Below are positions 43,407-51,879 of a stretch of 64,000 bases of DNA, piece after piece. The DNA is from Bacteriovoracaceae bacterium (GTDB lineage: Bacteria > Bdellovibrionota > Bacteriovoracia > Bacteriovoracales > Bacteriovoracaceae). The stretch covers positions 1 through 64,000 of the forward strand of contig JABFRR010000009.1 of NCBI GenBank assembly GCA_013141065.1, given 5' to 3'. Positions within the stretch are counted from its first letter, which is position 1, and each line of letters opens with the position of its first letter. The notes beneath the pieces are model-generated. The model made no database searches. It was not told the origin of the DNA and was given only the letters and a program-made list of their open reading frames with translations. The position numbers were made by a program, and so were the translations under genes.

Positions 43407-44456
43407 ATGAACTACTTCTCAACTATTCTCATCGTAAAAAATCGGGCCCTGGGTGATTCAGTAATGGGCCTAGCAAGTGTATCTTATCTACGAGCTTTGT
43501 ACCCTAAGGCTAACATCATTTACGCTGTTCCTCAATGGGTGGCACCACTTTATGAAAATGTTAAAACTGATGCTAATTCGATTTATCCAATAAATTTAAA
43601 AACAGCCAAGGACATGCTCAAGACTTTAAAAGATTTAAGAAAAATGAAAATTGATTATATTCATGAACTGCACCAGACAGGGAGGGGCAATAAGTTTTTT
43701 TCATTGACAGCTTTTTTTATGGGAGCTGTTTATTCTGGACACAATCACCATTACAAATCTGGCACGAAGATATTAGACCAAGGAGTGATCAAGCCACTTA
43801 TCCAAAGAGATCTTGATGGAGTTTATTCTTGTTTTGGAGACCCAGATAAAAAGAGTATTCCTAAGTTTTTAGATTTTAAACCTCAAATGAGATTGGAAAA
43901 GTTGAAATCATTTCCAAGAATTATCCTAGGGGTCGTAGCCACGAGAAAAACAAAAATGTGGCCACTATCTAATTATGTAGTGCTTGCAAATTTAATTGAA
44001 AAAAATTTTCCTGAATTTGAAATTGTGATTCCCTTATCCAATAGTTTAGAAGATAAGCGCATAGAAGAAACATTAAAGACTTTAAACCTTTCTTCAAAGG
44101 TTAAAATAGAACGACTCAGTCTCAGTGAATTACCGCGTTTTTTTGCAGAGTCAATTTTTTATTTTGGCAATGATACGGGGTTAAAACATATAGCAGTGGC
44201 AACTAACTTAAAAAGTTATACACTCTTTGGCCCGGAACCGGCACAGGAGTGGCATCCTTATGAGACTTTGAATCATCAGTATTTTTATGAAGAAAATCTT
44301 GATTGTCGAACGAGGACTCATCACTATTGTGGCCTCAGTCTATGCGATTTGGATGAAACTAAAAAAATGCAATGCCTGAAAAAAATGTCACCAGAGAGGG
44401 CTTTTGAGATCGTGAAGTTTACATGTACGGATTTTCACCTGACTCATGATCAGTGA
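43407..44456 (+). CDS. GT9 family glycosyltransferase (heptosyltransferase-like)
   Basis: Protein of 349 aa with the GT9 layout: ILIVKNRALGDSVMGLASVSYLRALYP at the start, VVATRKTKMWPLSNYVVLANLI, and the C-terminal FYFGNDTGLKHIAVATNLKSYTLFGPEPAQEWHP, where GNDTG and the FGP-type segment bind the donor. It adds heptose or a similar sugar to LPS core. Its last 38 bases overlap the convergent Nfu gene. GGGA precedes the ATG. Confidence 0.92.
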   Translation: MNYFSTILIVKNRALGDSVMGLASVSYLRALYPKANIIYAVPQWVAPLYENVKTDANSIYPINLKTAKDMLKTLKDLRKMKIDYIHELHQTGRGNKFFSLTAFFMGAVYSGHNHHYKSGTKILDQGVIKPLIQRDLDGVYSCFGDPDKKSIPKFLDFKPQMRLEKLKSFPRIILGVVATRKTKMWPLSNYVVLANLIEKNFPEFEIVIPLSNSLEDKRIEETLKTLNLSSKVKIERLSLSELPRFFAESIFYFGNDTGLKHIAVATNLKSYTLFGPEPAQEWHPYETLNHQYFYEENLDCRTRTHHYCGLSLCDLDETKKMQCLKKMSPERAFEIVKFTCTDFHLTHDQ

Positions 44457-44673
44457 CATCGACTACGTCTGTAATTTCTGGAAAAGTTTGCTTAACAAGT
44501 GTTTGGATACCTTGCTTAAGTGTTGCCGCAGAACTTGAGCATCCCTGACATCCACCTTGCAATCTTAAAAAAAGTATATTGTTATCTAAATCGACTATTT
44601 CAACATTTCCTCCGTGAGCAGCTAGCGCCGGGCGGACTTGTTCATCAAATAAAAGTTCAATTTTTCTAATCAT
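44419..44673 (-). CDS. NifU C-terminal-domain iron-sulfur protein (Nfu)
   Basis: Compact 84-aa Nfu domain with the cluster-binding LQGGCQGCSSS (CxxC), preceded by VRPALAAHGGNVEIVDLD. Such proteins carry a 4Fe-4S cluster from assembly scaffolds to target enzymes. No fused A-type domain is present, unlike NfuA. The stop lies inside the GT9 3' end on the other strand. It directly follows rsmE on the same strand. Confidence 0.93.
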   Translation of the reverse strand: MIRKIELLFDEQVRPALAAHGGNVEIVDLDNNILFLRLQGGCQGCSSSAATLKQGIQTLVKQTFPEITDVVDVTDHESGENPYM

Positions 44674-45381
44674 CTAATACCTGCCTCTGAGGAGCTCTAA
44701 TTGGGAGACTGCAGAATATATAGCATGCTCAACCCGTAAAATGCTAGAGCTAATCTTTACACTTTTAAAGCCTGCTGAATCAAAACGCTGTAGGTCTTCT
44801 GCCACGAAACCACGCTCTGGGCCAATGGCGAGAGTTATTGGTAAATCAAAATCTATTTCTGGTGCGTAATCGAGGAATGATTTTGATTCTTTCAGATTTA
44901 AAATGAACTTTTGTTGAACATTTTCATATGCCTTTGCGGGATTAAATTTGTCGACTTTAACTACGGGTAAAGTTGAGTAAATAGCCGATTGAGAAAGTCC
45001 GGCCCGTAAATAACTTTCAGACTCCTCTTTTAAAAAAACTTTTGAATCGAGGTAACTTTTTTCAGATAAAGTTGATTTAAAAAAATGAATATTTTGTACA
45101 CCAAATGTTGTTGCATGCTCTAAAATTTTCTTACTCGTTTGAGGTCGTGAAATTCCAACAATGAGGTTAAACCATGGAGCCTGAGATGAAGTGATTGGAG
45201 CTAAGTTCAATTTGCAGATTTTATGATCAATAAATAGAATCTGACCTGAGGTTAGACCCTTATTTAAAACTGTGCACTTGAGAGTATCGCCCACTTTACT
45301 TTTAAGTGTAGAGTGCAAATGTTCTAAGAGACTTGGCTCTTCAATAATTCCAGTTTGATCAATTAAAAGAAGTGAATTCAT
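44674..45381 (-). CDS. rsmE: 16S rRNA (uracil-1498 N3)-methyltransferase RsmE
   Basis: SPOUT methyltransferase of 235 aa. The N-terminal PUA-like part has FIDHKICKLNL. The C-terminal knot has TLAIGPERGFVAEDL and ILRVEHAIYSAVSQLE, the family signature. It methylates U1498 in the decoding region of 16S rRNA. It abuts the Nfu gene and lies 5 bp downstream of the putative anti-sigma gene, so the minus-strand operon is sigma, anti-sigma, rsmE, nfu. Confidence 0.93.
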   Translation of the reverse strand: MNSLLLIDQTGIIEEPSLLEHLHSTLKSKVGDTLKCTVLNKGLTSGQILFIDHKICKLNLAPITSSQAPWFNLIVGISRPQTSKKILEHATTFGVQNIHFFKSTLSEKSYLDSKVFLKEESESYLRAGLSQSAIYSTLPVVKVDKFNPAKAYENVQQKFILNLKESKSFLDYAPEIDFDLPITLAIGPERGFVAEDLQRFDSAGFKSVKISSSILRVEHAIYSAVSQLELLRGRY

Positions 45382-45386
45382 TTGGC

Positions 45387-45695
45387 TTAAATCTCATCAA
45401 GGGCATCTTCCGTCAAGTCAGACATGTCTTCATCGAGACTCATTTGAGTTTCTAGTATGTACTGTCTGTATTCATTGGAATTCTTCTGTGAAATTTGATC
45501 ATTATTTATATTAAATAAAATTACACTTAAGGTCAGTGTAGAGGCTAACATATAGGGAAAAAAGCGGCGGAGATTAAAGGCAGGCAAAGCTGATTTTTCA
45601 CTTGCCAATTTTTTAAAGAATTGCTTATCAAACTCTACAGATTGATTAAGATTAGTTTTTTTGATGAACTCAGTTTTTAATTTGTTCATGCTCAT
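45387..45695 (-). CDS. Putative anti-sigma factor
   Basis: Small protein of 102 aa with one central membrane helix (FFPYMLASTLTLSVILFNI, about 45-63), a basic N-terminal cytoplasmic part and an acidic C-terminal tail (DEDMSDLTEDALDEI). There is no recognisable zinc anti-sigma HxxxCxxC motif. It overlaps the ECF sigma stop by four bases, which is the usual arrangement for a cognate anti-sigma factor. The role is inferred from position and topology. Confidence 0.6.
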   Translation of the reverse strand: MSMNKLKTEFIKKTNLNQSVEFDKQFFKKLASEKSALPAFNLRRFFPYMLASTLTLSVILFNINNDQISQKNSNEYRQYILETQMSLDEDMSDLTEDALDEI

Positions 45696-46267
45696 AAAGA
45701 GCCTCCAAGTTTTTCTTTCAAAGCCAATTTTGCACGATGAATGAGGTTTTTTACAGCTTGAGGTGTTTTATTTAAAACATTTCCCATTCCATCAAATGAT
45801 AAATCATCATTCATCCACAAGAGAAGTGCTTCTCTTTGAGAAAGAGGAATGGTTAAAAGGGCAGCTTGAACTCTTTCTTGAGTAGAAGAAATTATAAGTT
45901 GCTCTAAGGCAGAATCAATTGGGCTTTCAATTTCAAAAACTAAGTTATCGAGCGACTCTTCAATAAAGCCTAATTTTCTTTTATCTAACAAATCCAAATT
46001 TGTATTTTTACAGATAGTCCATAGCCAAGTCTTAAAAGCTAGCTTGTCGTCAAATTTCGTTTTAAATCGGTAAACTTTTAAAAAAGTTTCATGAACCACT
46101 TCTTCTGCTAAAGCCTGACTGCCTGTGTAGCCATAACTAAAGCGTAGCAATGCAGACTTGTATTTGTAATACAGTCTTTCAAATGCAATTTGGTCGTTAT
46201 CTTTAACAAACATATGCATGAGTTCGTTATCAGTTATTTCTTGTATTTTAGCCACATTGTGTCCCAT
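45692..46267 (-). CDS. ECF-type RNA polymerase sigma factor
   Basis: Sigma-70 family factor of about 191 aa with sigma2 (AFERLYYKYKSALLRFSYGYTGSQALAEEVVHETFLKVYRF, then FKTWLWTICKNTNLDLLDKRK) and sigma4 (IPLSQREALLLWMNDDLSFDGMGNVLNKTPQAVKNLIHRA). No region 1.1 or 3. The ATG at 46267 has no ribosome site and coincides with the start expected from the -10 element at 46274-46279, so it may be translated from a leaderless mRNA. A GTG at 46255 with GGGA upstream is the alternative. It is divergent from the Spy-like gene and is followed by its probable anti-sigma gene. Confidence 0.92.
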   Translation of the reverse strand: MGHNVAKIQEITDNELMHMFVKDNDQIAFERLYYKYKSALLRFSYGYTGSQALAEEVVHETFLKVYRFKTKFDDKLAFKTWLWTICKNTNLDLLDKRKLGFIEESLDNLVFEIESPIDSALEQLIISSTQERVQAALLTIPLSQREALLLWMNDDLSFDGMGNVLNKTPQAVKNLIHRAKLALKEKLGGSL

Positions 46268-46269
46268 CA

Positions 46270-46313
46270 AACTATTATACGAAACTTTTTTTAAAAAGTT
46301 TCGTATAATAGTT
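46270..46313. promoter_or_regulatory. Perfect palindromic bidirectional promoter
   Basis: Two 21-bp arms (46270-46290 and 46293-46313) are exact inverted copies around a central TT. Each strand reads GAAACT, 17 bp, TATAAT, with the same distances: plus-strand -10 at 46304-46309, minus-strand -10 at 46274-46279. GAAAC resembles ECF-sigma -35 elements. The palindrome therefore directs divergent transcription to the sigma gene and to the Spy-like gene, and both promoters share one symmetric site. Confidence 0.8.
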
Positions 46314-46336
46314 AAGGATTATCCAAAGGAGGATGT

Positions 46337-46786
46337 ATGTATTTAAATTCATTGAAAATAGTTCGAGCTTTAACACTGTCAATGGCCATCATGGTAGGAG
46401 GCCAGGCTTATGCCGAAGAGGCGGGGCAGGTAAAAGCAGAGATGGAAGAATTCAGTGCTGAAAGTTCAAAACTTCGAACTGAGCATATTCAAAAAATGCG
46501 AGAAATTCATGTAAGGCACATAAACGAATTGTATGATAAAAAAATTGCTCATAATGATGAGATCAATTCATTAATGATGAAAATGGTACCCGGTGATAAA
46601 GAAGCCAATAAGTCTCTGCGTGAACAAATTAAATCTAAAAGAGAAGCCTTTAGAGAGTCAGAAAAAAGTTTTCGCAAAGACTTCCAAAAAAATGTTTTAA
46701 AAGAGCAAAATAAGGAATTTCGCGGATCTATGAAAGAGCGTCATCAAAACATGAAAGAGAAAAAACATAAAGCCCCAAAGAACTAA
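46337..46786 (+). CDS. Exported Spy/CpxP-like helical protein
   Basis: Protein of 149 aa with a signal peptide ending GGQAYA. The mature part is all helical and highly charged (SSKLRTEHIQKMREIHVRHINELYDKK; FRKDFQKNVLKEQNKEFRG), like periplasmic chaperones of the Spy/CpxP type or small heavy-metal-sensing proteins. An excellent AAAGGAGG precedes the ATG. It is transcribed from the palindromic promoter opposite the ECF sigma gene, so it is a likely member of that sigma factor's envelope-stress regulon. Confidence 0.7.
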   Translation: MYLNSLKIVRALTLSMAIMVGGQAYAEEAGQVKAEMEEFSAESSKLRTEHIQKMREIHVRHINELYDKKIAHNDEINSLMMKMVPGDKEANKSLREQIKSKREAFRESEKSFRKDFQKNVLKEQNKEFRGSMKERHQNMKEKKHKAPKN

Positions 46787-46855
46787 AGTAGTCTTCAGTA
46801 AAAAAAGTTATTTAGGGAATGAATCTTAAAACTCATCATTGAATATGATGGCTTT

Positions 46856-47881
46856 ATGAAACTCATTCCCGAATTATTCCATCCTTCTTGTTTTACTTTG
46901 TTAACAGCTCCAGTTGCGTCTGGAAAAACTCGGATGGTGGTCGAATTTTATCGTGAAAATAAATTAAAAATTATTTATCTTTCCCCTCTAAGAGCTTTGG
47001 CAAACGAAGTTTTTGCCAACTTACAAAGACAGGGGGAGAAAAATATTTTTCTGGCCGGCGGAGAATTCCCTCTATTAGACTGCTTCGAAAAATTCATCGA
47101 AAAAGACAAAGCTTTTTTCATTGCGACGGCTGAACTATTATCAGATGAATTTATAGAAGAACTCTCTCGCCTCGATCAAAAAGTATTATTTGTCATTGAT
47201 GAGTTTCACCTTTTTTATTACTGGGGTGAGAGCTTTCGACCAATTCTGCACGATCGCTTTTTATCAATCTTAAATTTTTATTTTCCTATTTTAGCCATTA
47301 CTGCCACCATGGCAGAAACAGTCATGACTCAATTAAAATCTGATTTAGTTTTCTATCAAGATTTTTGGATTCACATCGATTATGGAAATCATCAATTGCA
47401 CCGCGAGCCTACTCAGCTTCTAAGCTTTAATGGACTCAAACCACATTTTATCCAAAAAGCTTTCTGGAGAGAGTTACGACTTAAAAATGAAAAAGACATC
47501 TTCCTTTATTTTTGTGCTTATCGCTCACAAGTGGATGAGTTAACGGCCAGATCGAGGCGTTTAGGATTCAAGGCCATTGGTTGCGTTGGTGGTGAAGTTG
47601 AAAATTTTCTTGAAGAAGTCGAGTTAAACAAAGAAAAAATAGATTGTATTTTCTCAACCACAACGCTCAGTCATGGAGTCAATCTTCCAGAAATAAAAAA
47701 AGTCTTTATTGATTATGAAATAAAAAACTATGATTTTTGGCTGCAAATGATTGGTAGAGGAGGGCGTCAGGGAAGTGCTTATGAAGTGTATAGCATAGAT
47801 CATTTTCATACTTCGAAAAAAGAGAGGTTTAAGCATAAGGTGAAGATATTATTGTCTGATTTTGTGGGGGTAGAAATGTAA
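46856..47881 (+). CDS. Compact SF2 helicase-like ATPase
   Basis: Protein of 341 aa with two RecA-like domains and little else. Walker A is APVASGKT (18-25), motif Ia YLSPLRALANEV, motif II DEFH (115-118), motif III AITAT (about 147-151) and motif VI QMIGRGGRQG (297-306). The S-G-K-T P-loop with Val and Ala in it, and DEFH in place of DEAD/DEAH, put it among the Ski2/RecQ-like SF2 enzymes, but I cannot assign a named family. No accessory domain for RNA or DNA specificity is visible. It precedes recO by 43 bp on the same strand. Confidence 0.75.
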   Translation: MKLIPELFHPSCFTLLTAPVASGKTRMVVEFYRENKLKIIYLSPLRALANEVFANLQRQGEKNIFLAGGEFPLLDCFEKFIEKDKAFFIATAELLSDEFIEELSRLDQKVLFVIDEFHLFYYWGESFRPILHDRFLSILNFYFPILAITATMAETVMTQLKSDLVFYQDFWIHIDYGNHQLHREPTQLLSFNGLKPHFIQKAFWRELRLKNEKDIFLYFCAYRSQVDELTARSRRLGFKAIGCVGGEVENFLEEVELNKEKIDCIFSTTTLSHGVNLPEIKKVFIDYEIKNYDFWLQMIGRGGRQGSAYEVYSIDHFHTSKKERFKHKVKILLSDFVGVEM

Positions 47882-47924
47882 CTTAGCTAGAAAATCTGCA
47901 TAGAGAGGCGTATTGTGAATAGGC

Positions 47925-48716
47925 ATGCAAACAAAAATAGAAGGCCTCGTCCTCTCCAAAATTCCCTACGATGAACGCCACATCATCGCCCACTTGCTTT
48001 TGAGATCAGGTCGAAAAATTTCAGTTATTTTTTATGGTGGCCGTGGCGGCGGAAAAAAGCAAAAATCCTCAGTTATTGAATTGGGTTTTATGCTCTCAGT
48101 AGAGCTTGCTACAGCAAAAACCAATTCCGATATTTATCACGCCAAAGAATGGGCGCTCGTTTGGAATCATGATTTAATTCGTATGAATCATCAGGCTTTT
48201 TATTTAATGTGTTTTTTTTTGGAAGTCGTTAATCGTATTGCACCCACCGAAAATTTACATGAAGTGCATGAAGAAAATATTGAGATGGTGGGATTATTTA
48301 CAAGTGTGAGTAATGCTATTGTTCATCTTGAAAAGTCGCTTGTTGCCCAATCCTTTTTTCGTCATTCGCACACAGTTATTTTTCTGACAAAAATATTGCT
48401 TCATTTAGGGGTTTTTCCAGAGAGAGAACAGTGCACACTATGTGGAATTGATTTACAGGGATTTAACGACATGTATCTTTTGCCAGAAGAAGGGGGATTT
48501 TCTTGTCCACCTTGTATGAACCAACGGCAATCGTATTCTGTCCAATCTGGGCGCGAGCTCTGGGAAATTGTTGGGCACATTGCACACACGAAGTATGGAG
48601 ACCTGAGCTCTGTGCAATTAGAATACAAATCCCTTCCAAAAATGCTCTTTCATTATTTTTGTTATCAATTTCATTTTGAAGAAAAAGATTTTAAGACTGC
48701 TTCACTGGTATTTTAA
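47925..48716 (+). CDS. recO: DNA repair protein RecO
   Basis: RecO of 263 aa, which loads RecA at SSB-covered gaps with RecR. The N-terminal OB fold begins TKIEGLVLSKIPYDERHIIAHLL. The central helical part follows, and a zinc site CTLCG with SCPPC (about 167 and 193) lies in the C-terminal half. Length is slightly over the common 240. It follows the small helicase gene and precedes msbA by 23 bp. Confidence 0.88.
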   Translation: MQTKIEGLVLSKIPYDERHIIAHLLLRSGRKISVIFYGGRGGGKKQKSSVIELGFMLSVELATAKTNSDIYHAKEWALVWNHDLIRMNHQAFYLMCFFLEVVNRIAPTENLHEVHEENIEMVGLFTSVSNAIVHLEKSLVAQSFFRHSHTVIFLTKILLHLGVFPEREQCTLCGIDLQGFNDMYLLPEEGGFSCPPCMNQRQSYSVQSGRELWEIVGHIAHTKYGDLSSVQLEYKSLPKMLFHYFCYQFHFEEKDFKTASLVF

Positions 48717-48739
48717 AGCTGCTTGAGATAGTCTAGGCC

Positions 48740-50458
48740 ATGATTAAAAAACTCATTATCCAACTCATTCCTTATGTTAAACCATATAAGAAACTGGCTC
48801 TGGCCTCTTTTTTACTCTCATTTGTTTTAGCTGCTCTCACCGGTGCTCAGGTGAGATTAATCAAGCCGATTTTTGATGAAGGTCTCAGTGGCAAATCTAC
48901 ATTTAATGAAGTTCTTTTCTTAGCTGGGTCTTTACTTCTTCTTGGTCTTTTAAATTTTCCTGCTCGCTTTTTTCATTTTTACTGGATGAGACTGGTAGGT
49001 GAAAGAATGAATCTTGATTTGCGAACAGCTCTCTTTGCAAAATTTCAAAGACTCCCGACAAGTTTTTATAATCAAAATAAACAAGGGCGCATGCTCTCGA
49101 CCGTCTTAAACGATGCAGAGTTATTTGCCTCTTCGTTTCGAGCGGCAATGGATATTTTTAGGGAGCCTGCTAAGGGACTCGTTTATTTGGGCTTGGCGAT
49201 TTATAGTGACTGGCAATTGACGATAGTTATATTTGTCGTGGGCCCACTCTTTGCTATAATTTTTCAAGTCAGTGGAAGAAAAATGAAGCAAAACCAAGCA
49301 GAAGTCCAAGAGGGAAGAGCAGAACTGACTCACAATTTAAGTGAAGGACTTTCAAGCCATAAAGTGACCAAAGCTTTTAATCTTCAAGATTTTGTCATGA
49401 AAAGATTTCATCGATCACAAGATTATTATTATAAGTACACTATGAAGTCGGCGAAAGTTGAAGAAATCGCGCACCCATTTGTCGAGCTTGTTGGAGCGAT
49501 AGCCTTTTCGATGGTCATTGTTTTTGCCTATTTTCGAGTTAAAAGTGGCGAAGTGACTGTTGGGGATTTTATTCTTTTCATTGGTGCCCTCACTATGCTC
49601 ATGGATCCGATAAGGAAATACTCACAGGCCAATGTAAAGCTCGGACAGGCTTTAGCTGCCGCCGATAGAATTAACCAAATTCTCAATTTAGACGAAGAAG
49701 TTGATCAAGGCACGCACTTCCTTCCTCATTTCGAAGACAAAATTACTGTCTCACATTTAAATTTTAGTTACGGTGAAAGTAATGTCATTACTGATTTAAA
49801 CCTCGAGGTAAAAAAGGGACAAAAAATAGCACTTGTTGGTTTATCAGGATCAGGTAAGTCGACCCTCATTAATTTACTTTTAGGGCTCTACCCAATAGAA
49901 AAGGGTTCCATTAAAATTGATGGGCATAATTTGTGTGACATAAAGCTTAAAGAGCTTCGTAAAATTTTTGGACTTGTTTCCCAAGATGTCTTTTTATTTC
50001 ATGACACAATAAGGTCTAATTTGACCATAGGTGGAAACTACTCTGATGAAGAAATAAAAAAAGCTCTTGAGGTTTCTTACGCGTCAGAATTTGTTGATAA
50101 ACTTCCTATGGGCCTAGAGACAGTGGTAGGGGATAGAGGCGCGAAACTTTCTGGCGGTCAGCAGCAACGACTGACTATTGCCCGGGCATTTCTCCAAAAT
50201 ACTGATATTCTGCTTTTTGATGAAGCAACAAGTGCTCTAGATAACGAATCTGAAAAAGTTGTTCAGCGCGCACTAGAATCTATTGCAGGTAATAAAACTG
50301 TTATTGCAGTTGCTCACCGTCTTTCTACCATCCAAGAGTATGACTGTATTTATGTCATGAAAGAAGGAAAACTCAAAGAAAATGGCACTCATCTTGAGCT
50401 CATGGCCTTAGAGGGAGAATATAAAAAGCTCTATGAACTTTCTTTAAAGTCTGTCTAA
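48740..50458 (+). CDS. msbA: Lipid A-type ABC exporter (MsbA-like)
   Basis: Half-transporter of 572 aa with six membrane helices (about 15-305) and a C-terminal ATPase domain: Walker A GLSGSGKST, Q loop, signature LSGGQQQR, Walker B ILLFDEATSALD and H loop AVAHRLST. Length and arrangement match MsbA, which flips lipid A-core across the inner membrane. Other lipid exporters of the same build cannot be excluded, but the LPS gene content supports MsbA. Confidence 0.88.
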   Translation: MIKKLIIQLIPYVKPYKKLALASFLLSFVLAALTGAQVRLIKPIFDEGLSGKSTFNEVLFLAGSLLLLGLLNFPARFFHFYWMRLVGERMNLDLRTALFAKFQRLPTSFYNQNKQGRMLSTVLNDAELFASSFRAAMDIFREPAKGLVYLGLAIYSDWQLTIVIFVVGPLFAIIFQVSGRKMKQNQAEVQEGRAELTHNLSEGLSSHKVTKAFNLQDFVMKRFHRSQDYYYKYTMKSAKVEEIAHPFVELVGAIAFSMVIVFAYFRVKSGEVTVGDFILFIGALTMLMDPIRKYSQANVKLGQALAAADRINQILNLDEEVDQGTHFLPHFEDKITVSHLNFSYGESNVITDLNLEVKKGQKIALVGLSGSGKSTLINLLLGLYPIEKGSIKIDGHNLCDIKLKELRKIFGLVSQDVFLFHDTIRSNLTIGGNYSDEEIKKALEVSYASEFVDKLPMGLETVVGDRGAKLSGGQQQRLTIARAFLQNTDILLFDEATSALDNESEKVVQRALESIAGNKTVIAVAHRLSTIQEYDCIYVMKEGKLKENGTHLELMALEGEYKKLYELSLKSV

Positions 50459-50502
50459 TCTAAAGTACAATTCCCCTAACTTTTTTACGTGGGAGTTTTA
50501 TT

Positions 50503-51825
50503 GTGACGAATGTTTCAGATTTAAAATCAATGAATGATTTAGTGGCACTTTGTAAGCAAAGAGGATTTATTTTTCAATCTTCTGAAGTTTATGGGGGGCT
50601 CAATTCCTGTTACGATATGGGCCCTTATGGAGTTGAGTTAAAAAACAATTTAAAAAATCGTTGGTGGAAAGCGATGACTTACAGACAAGATGTTGTAGGT
50701 ATTGATGCTTCAATTCTTATGCACCCGACAGTTTGGAAAGCTTCTGGACACGTTGATGGCTTCTCTGATCCCATGATCGATTGTAAAAATTGTAAGGAAC
50801 GTTACCGAGCGGATAATATCGATGTTAAAGCTCCTTGTGCAAAGTGTGGAGCTAAAGATTCTTTTACCGATATTCGCCAATTCAATTTAATGTTTAAAAC
50901 ACAGATGGGGGCGATGGAAGACACTTCATCAATGGTGTACTTACGACCAGAAACGGCTCAAGGGATTTTTGTCAATTTCTTGAATGTGCAAACGACGATG
51001 AGAAAAAAACTTCCTTTTGGTATTGCTCAGATTGGTAAAGCTTTCAGAAATGAGATAACGCCAGGGAATTTTATTTTTAGGATGCGTGAATTTGAACAAA
51101 TGGAAATGCAATATTTCATTAAACCGGGAACTCAAAAAGAGGCAATGGAACAATGGAAAGAAGCTCGTTGGCAATGGCATATTGATAATGGCATTAGAGT
51201 TGAAAAATTAAAATGGTACAAGCAAGAAGAACTTGCTCACTATGCTGATGCAGCTTTTGATATTGAATATGAATTCCCATTTGGTTGGGGTGAAATTGAA
51301 GGAATCCATTCAAGAACGGATTTTGATTTAAAACAACACGAACAATTTTCAGGTAAAAATCTTCATTATGTTGATCAAGTCAATAACAATGAAAAATATA
51401 TTCCTTATGTTCTAGAAACTTCAGTTGGAGCTGACAGAGGTTTACTGGCAGTTTTATGTGATGCTTACCGCTTGGAAAATGCTGGAGATCCAGATAAGGA
51501 AAGATCAGTGATGAAATTTCATCCGGCACTTGCTCCGATTAAAACAGCGATTATGCCACTGTCTAAAAAAGCAGAACTCGAAGAAGTTTCAAATAAATTA
51601 TTTGAAGACGTAAGTCAGAATTACAAATCCGAATATGATGTTTCAGGTTCAATTGGAAAACGTTACAGACGCCAAGATGAGATAGGTACACCTTATTGTA
51701 TTACTGTTGACTTTGATACACTCAATGATCATGCAGTGACAATTCGTTCACGAGACACAATGACTCAAGAAAGAATTGGAATAGCTAATGTCCAAAATTA
51801 TCTCAAAGACAAATTTAAGTTTTAG
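50503..51825 (+). CDS. glyQS: Glycyl-tRNA synthetase (homodimeric class II)
   Basis: Single-chain glycyl-tRNA synthetase of 440 aa, the alpha2 type, charging tRNA-Gly. Class II motif 2/3 region: [51 protein letters not shown] zinc-like insertion [10 protein letters not shown] with [10 protein letters not shown] sits near residues 90-115. The start is GTG at 50503, preceded by GGGAG. The C-terminal anticodon domain (about 345-440) is present. Confidence 0.96.
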   Translation: MTNVSDLKSMNDLVALCKQRGFIFQSSEVYGGLNSCYDMGPYGVELKNNLKNRWWKAMTYRQDVVGIDASILMHPTVWKASGHVDGFSDPMIDCKNCKERYRADNIDVKAPCAKCGAKDSFTDIRQFNLMFKTQMGAMEDTSSMVYLRPETAQGIFVNFLNVQTTMRKKLPFGIAQIGKAFRNEITPGNFIFRMREFEQMEMQYFIKPGTQKEAMEQWKEARWQWHIDNGIRVEKLKWYKQEELAHYADAAFDIEYEFPFGWGEIEGIHSRTDFDLKQHEQFSGKNLHYVDQVNNNEKYIPYVLETSVGADRGLLAVLCDAYRLENAGDPDKERSVMKFHPALAPIKTAIMPLSKKAELEEVSNKLFEDVSQNYKSEYDVSGSIGKRYRRQDEIGTPYCITVDFDTLNDHAVTIRSRDTMTQERIGIANVQNYLKDKFKF

Positions 51826-51879
51826 TTACATTTTAGTGACAATAAATATTTTTCCCTTAATTAACGAAAGGAATAAAAA

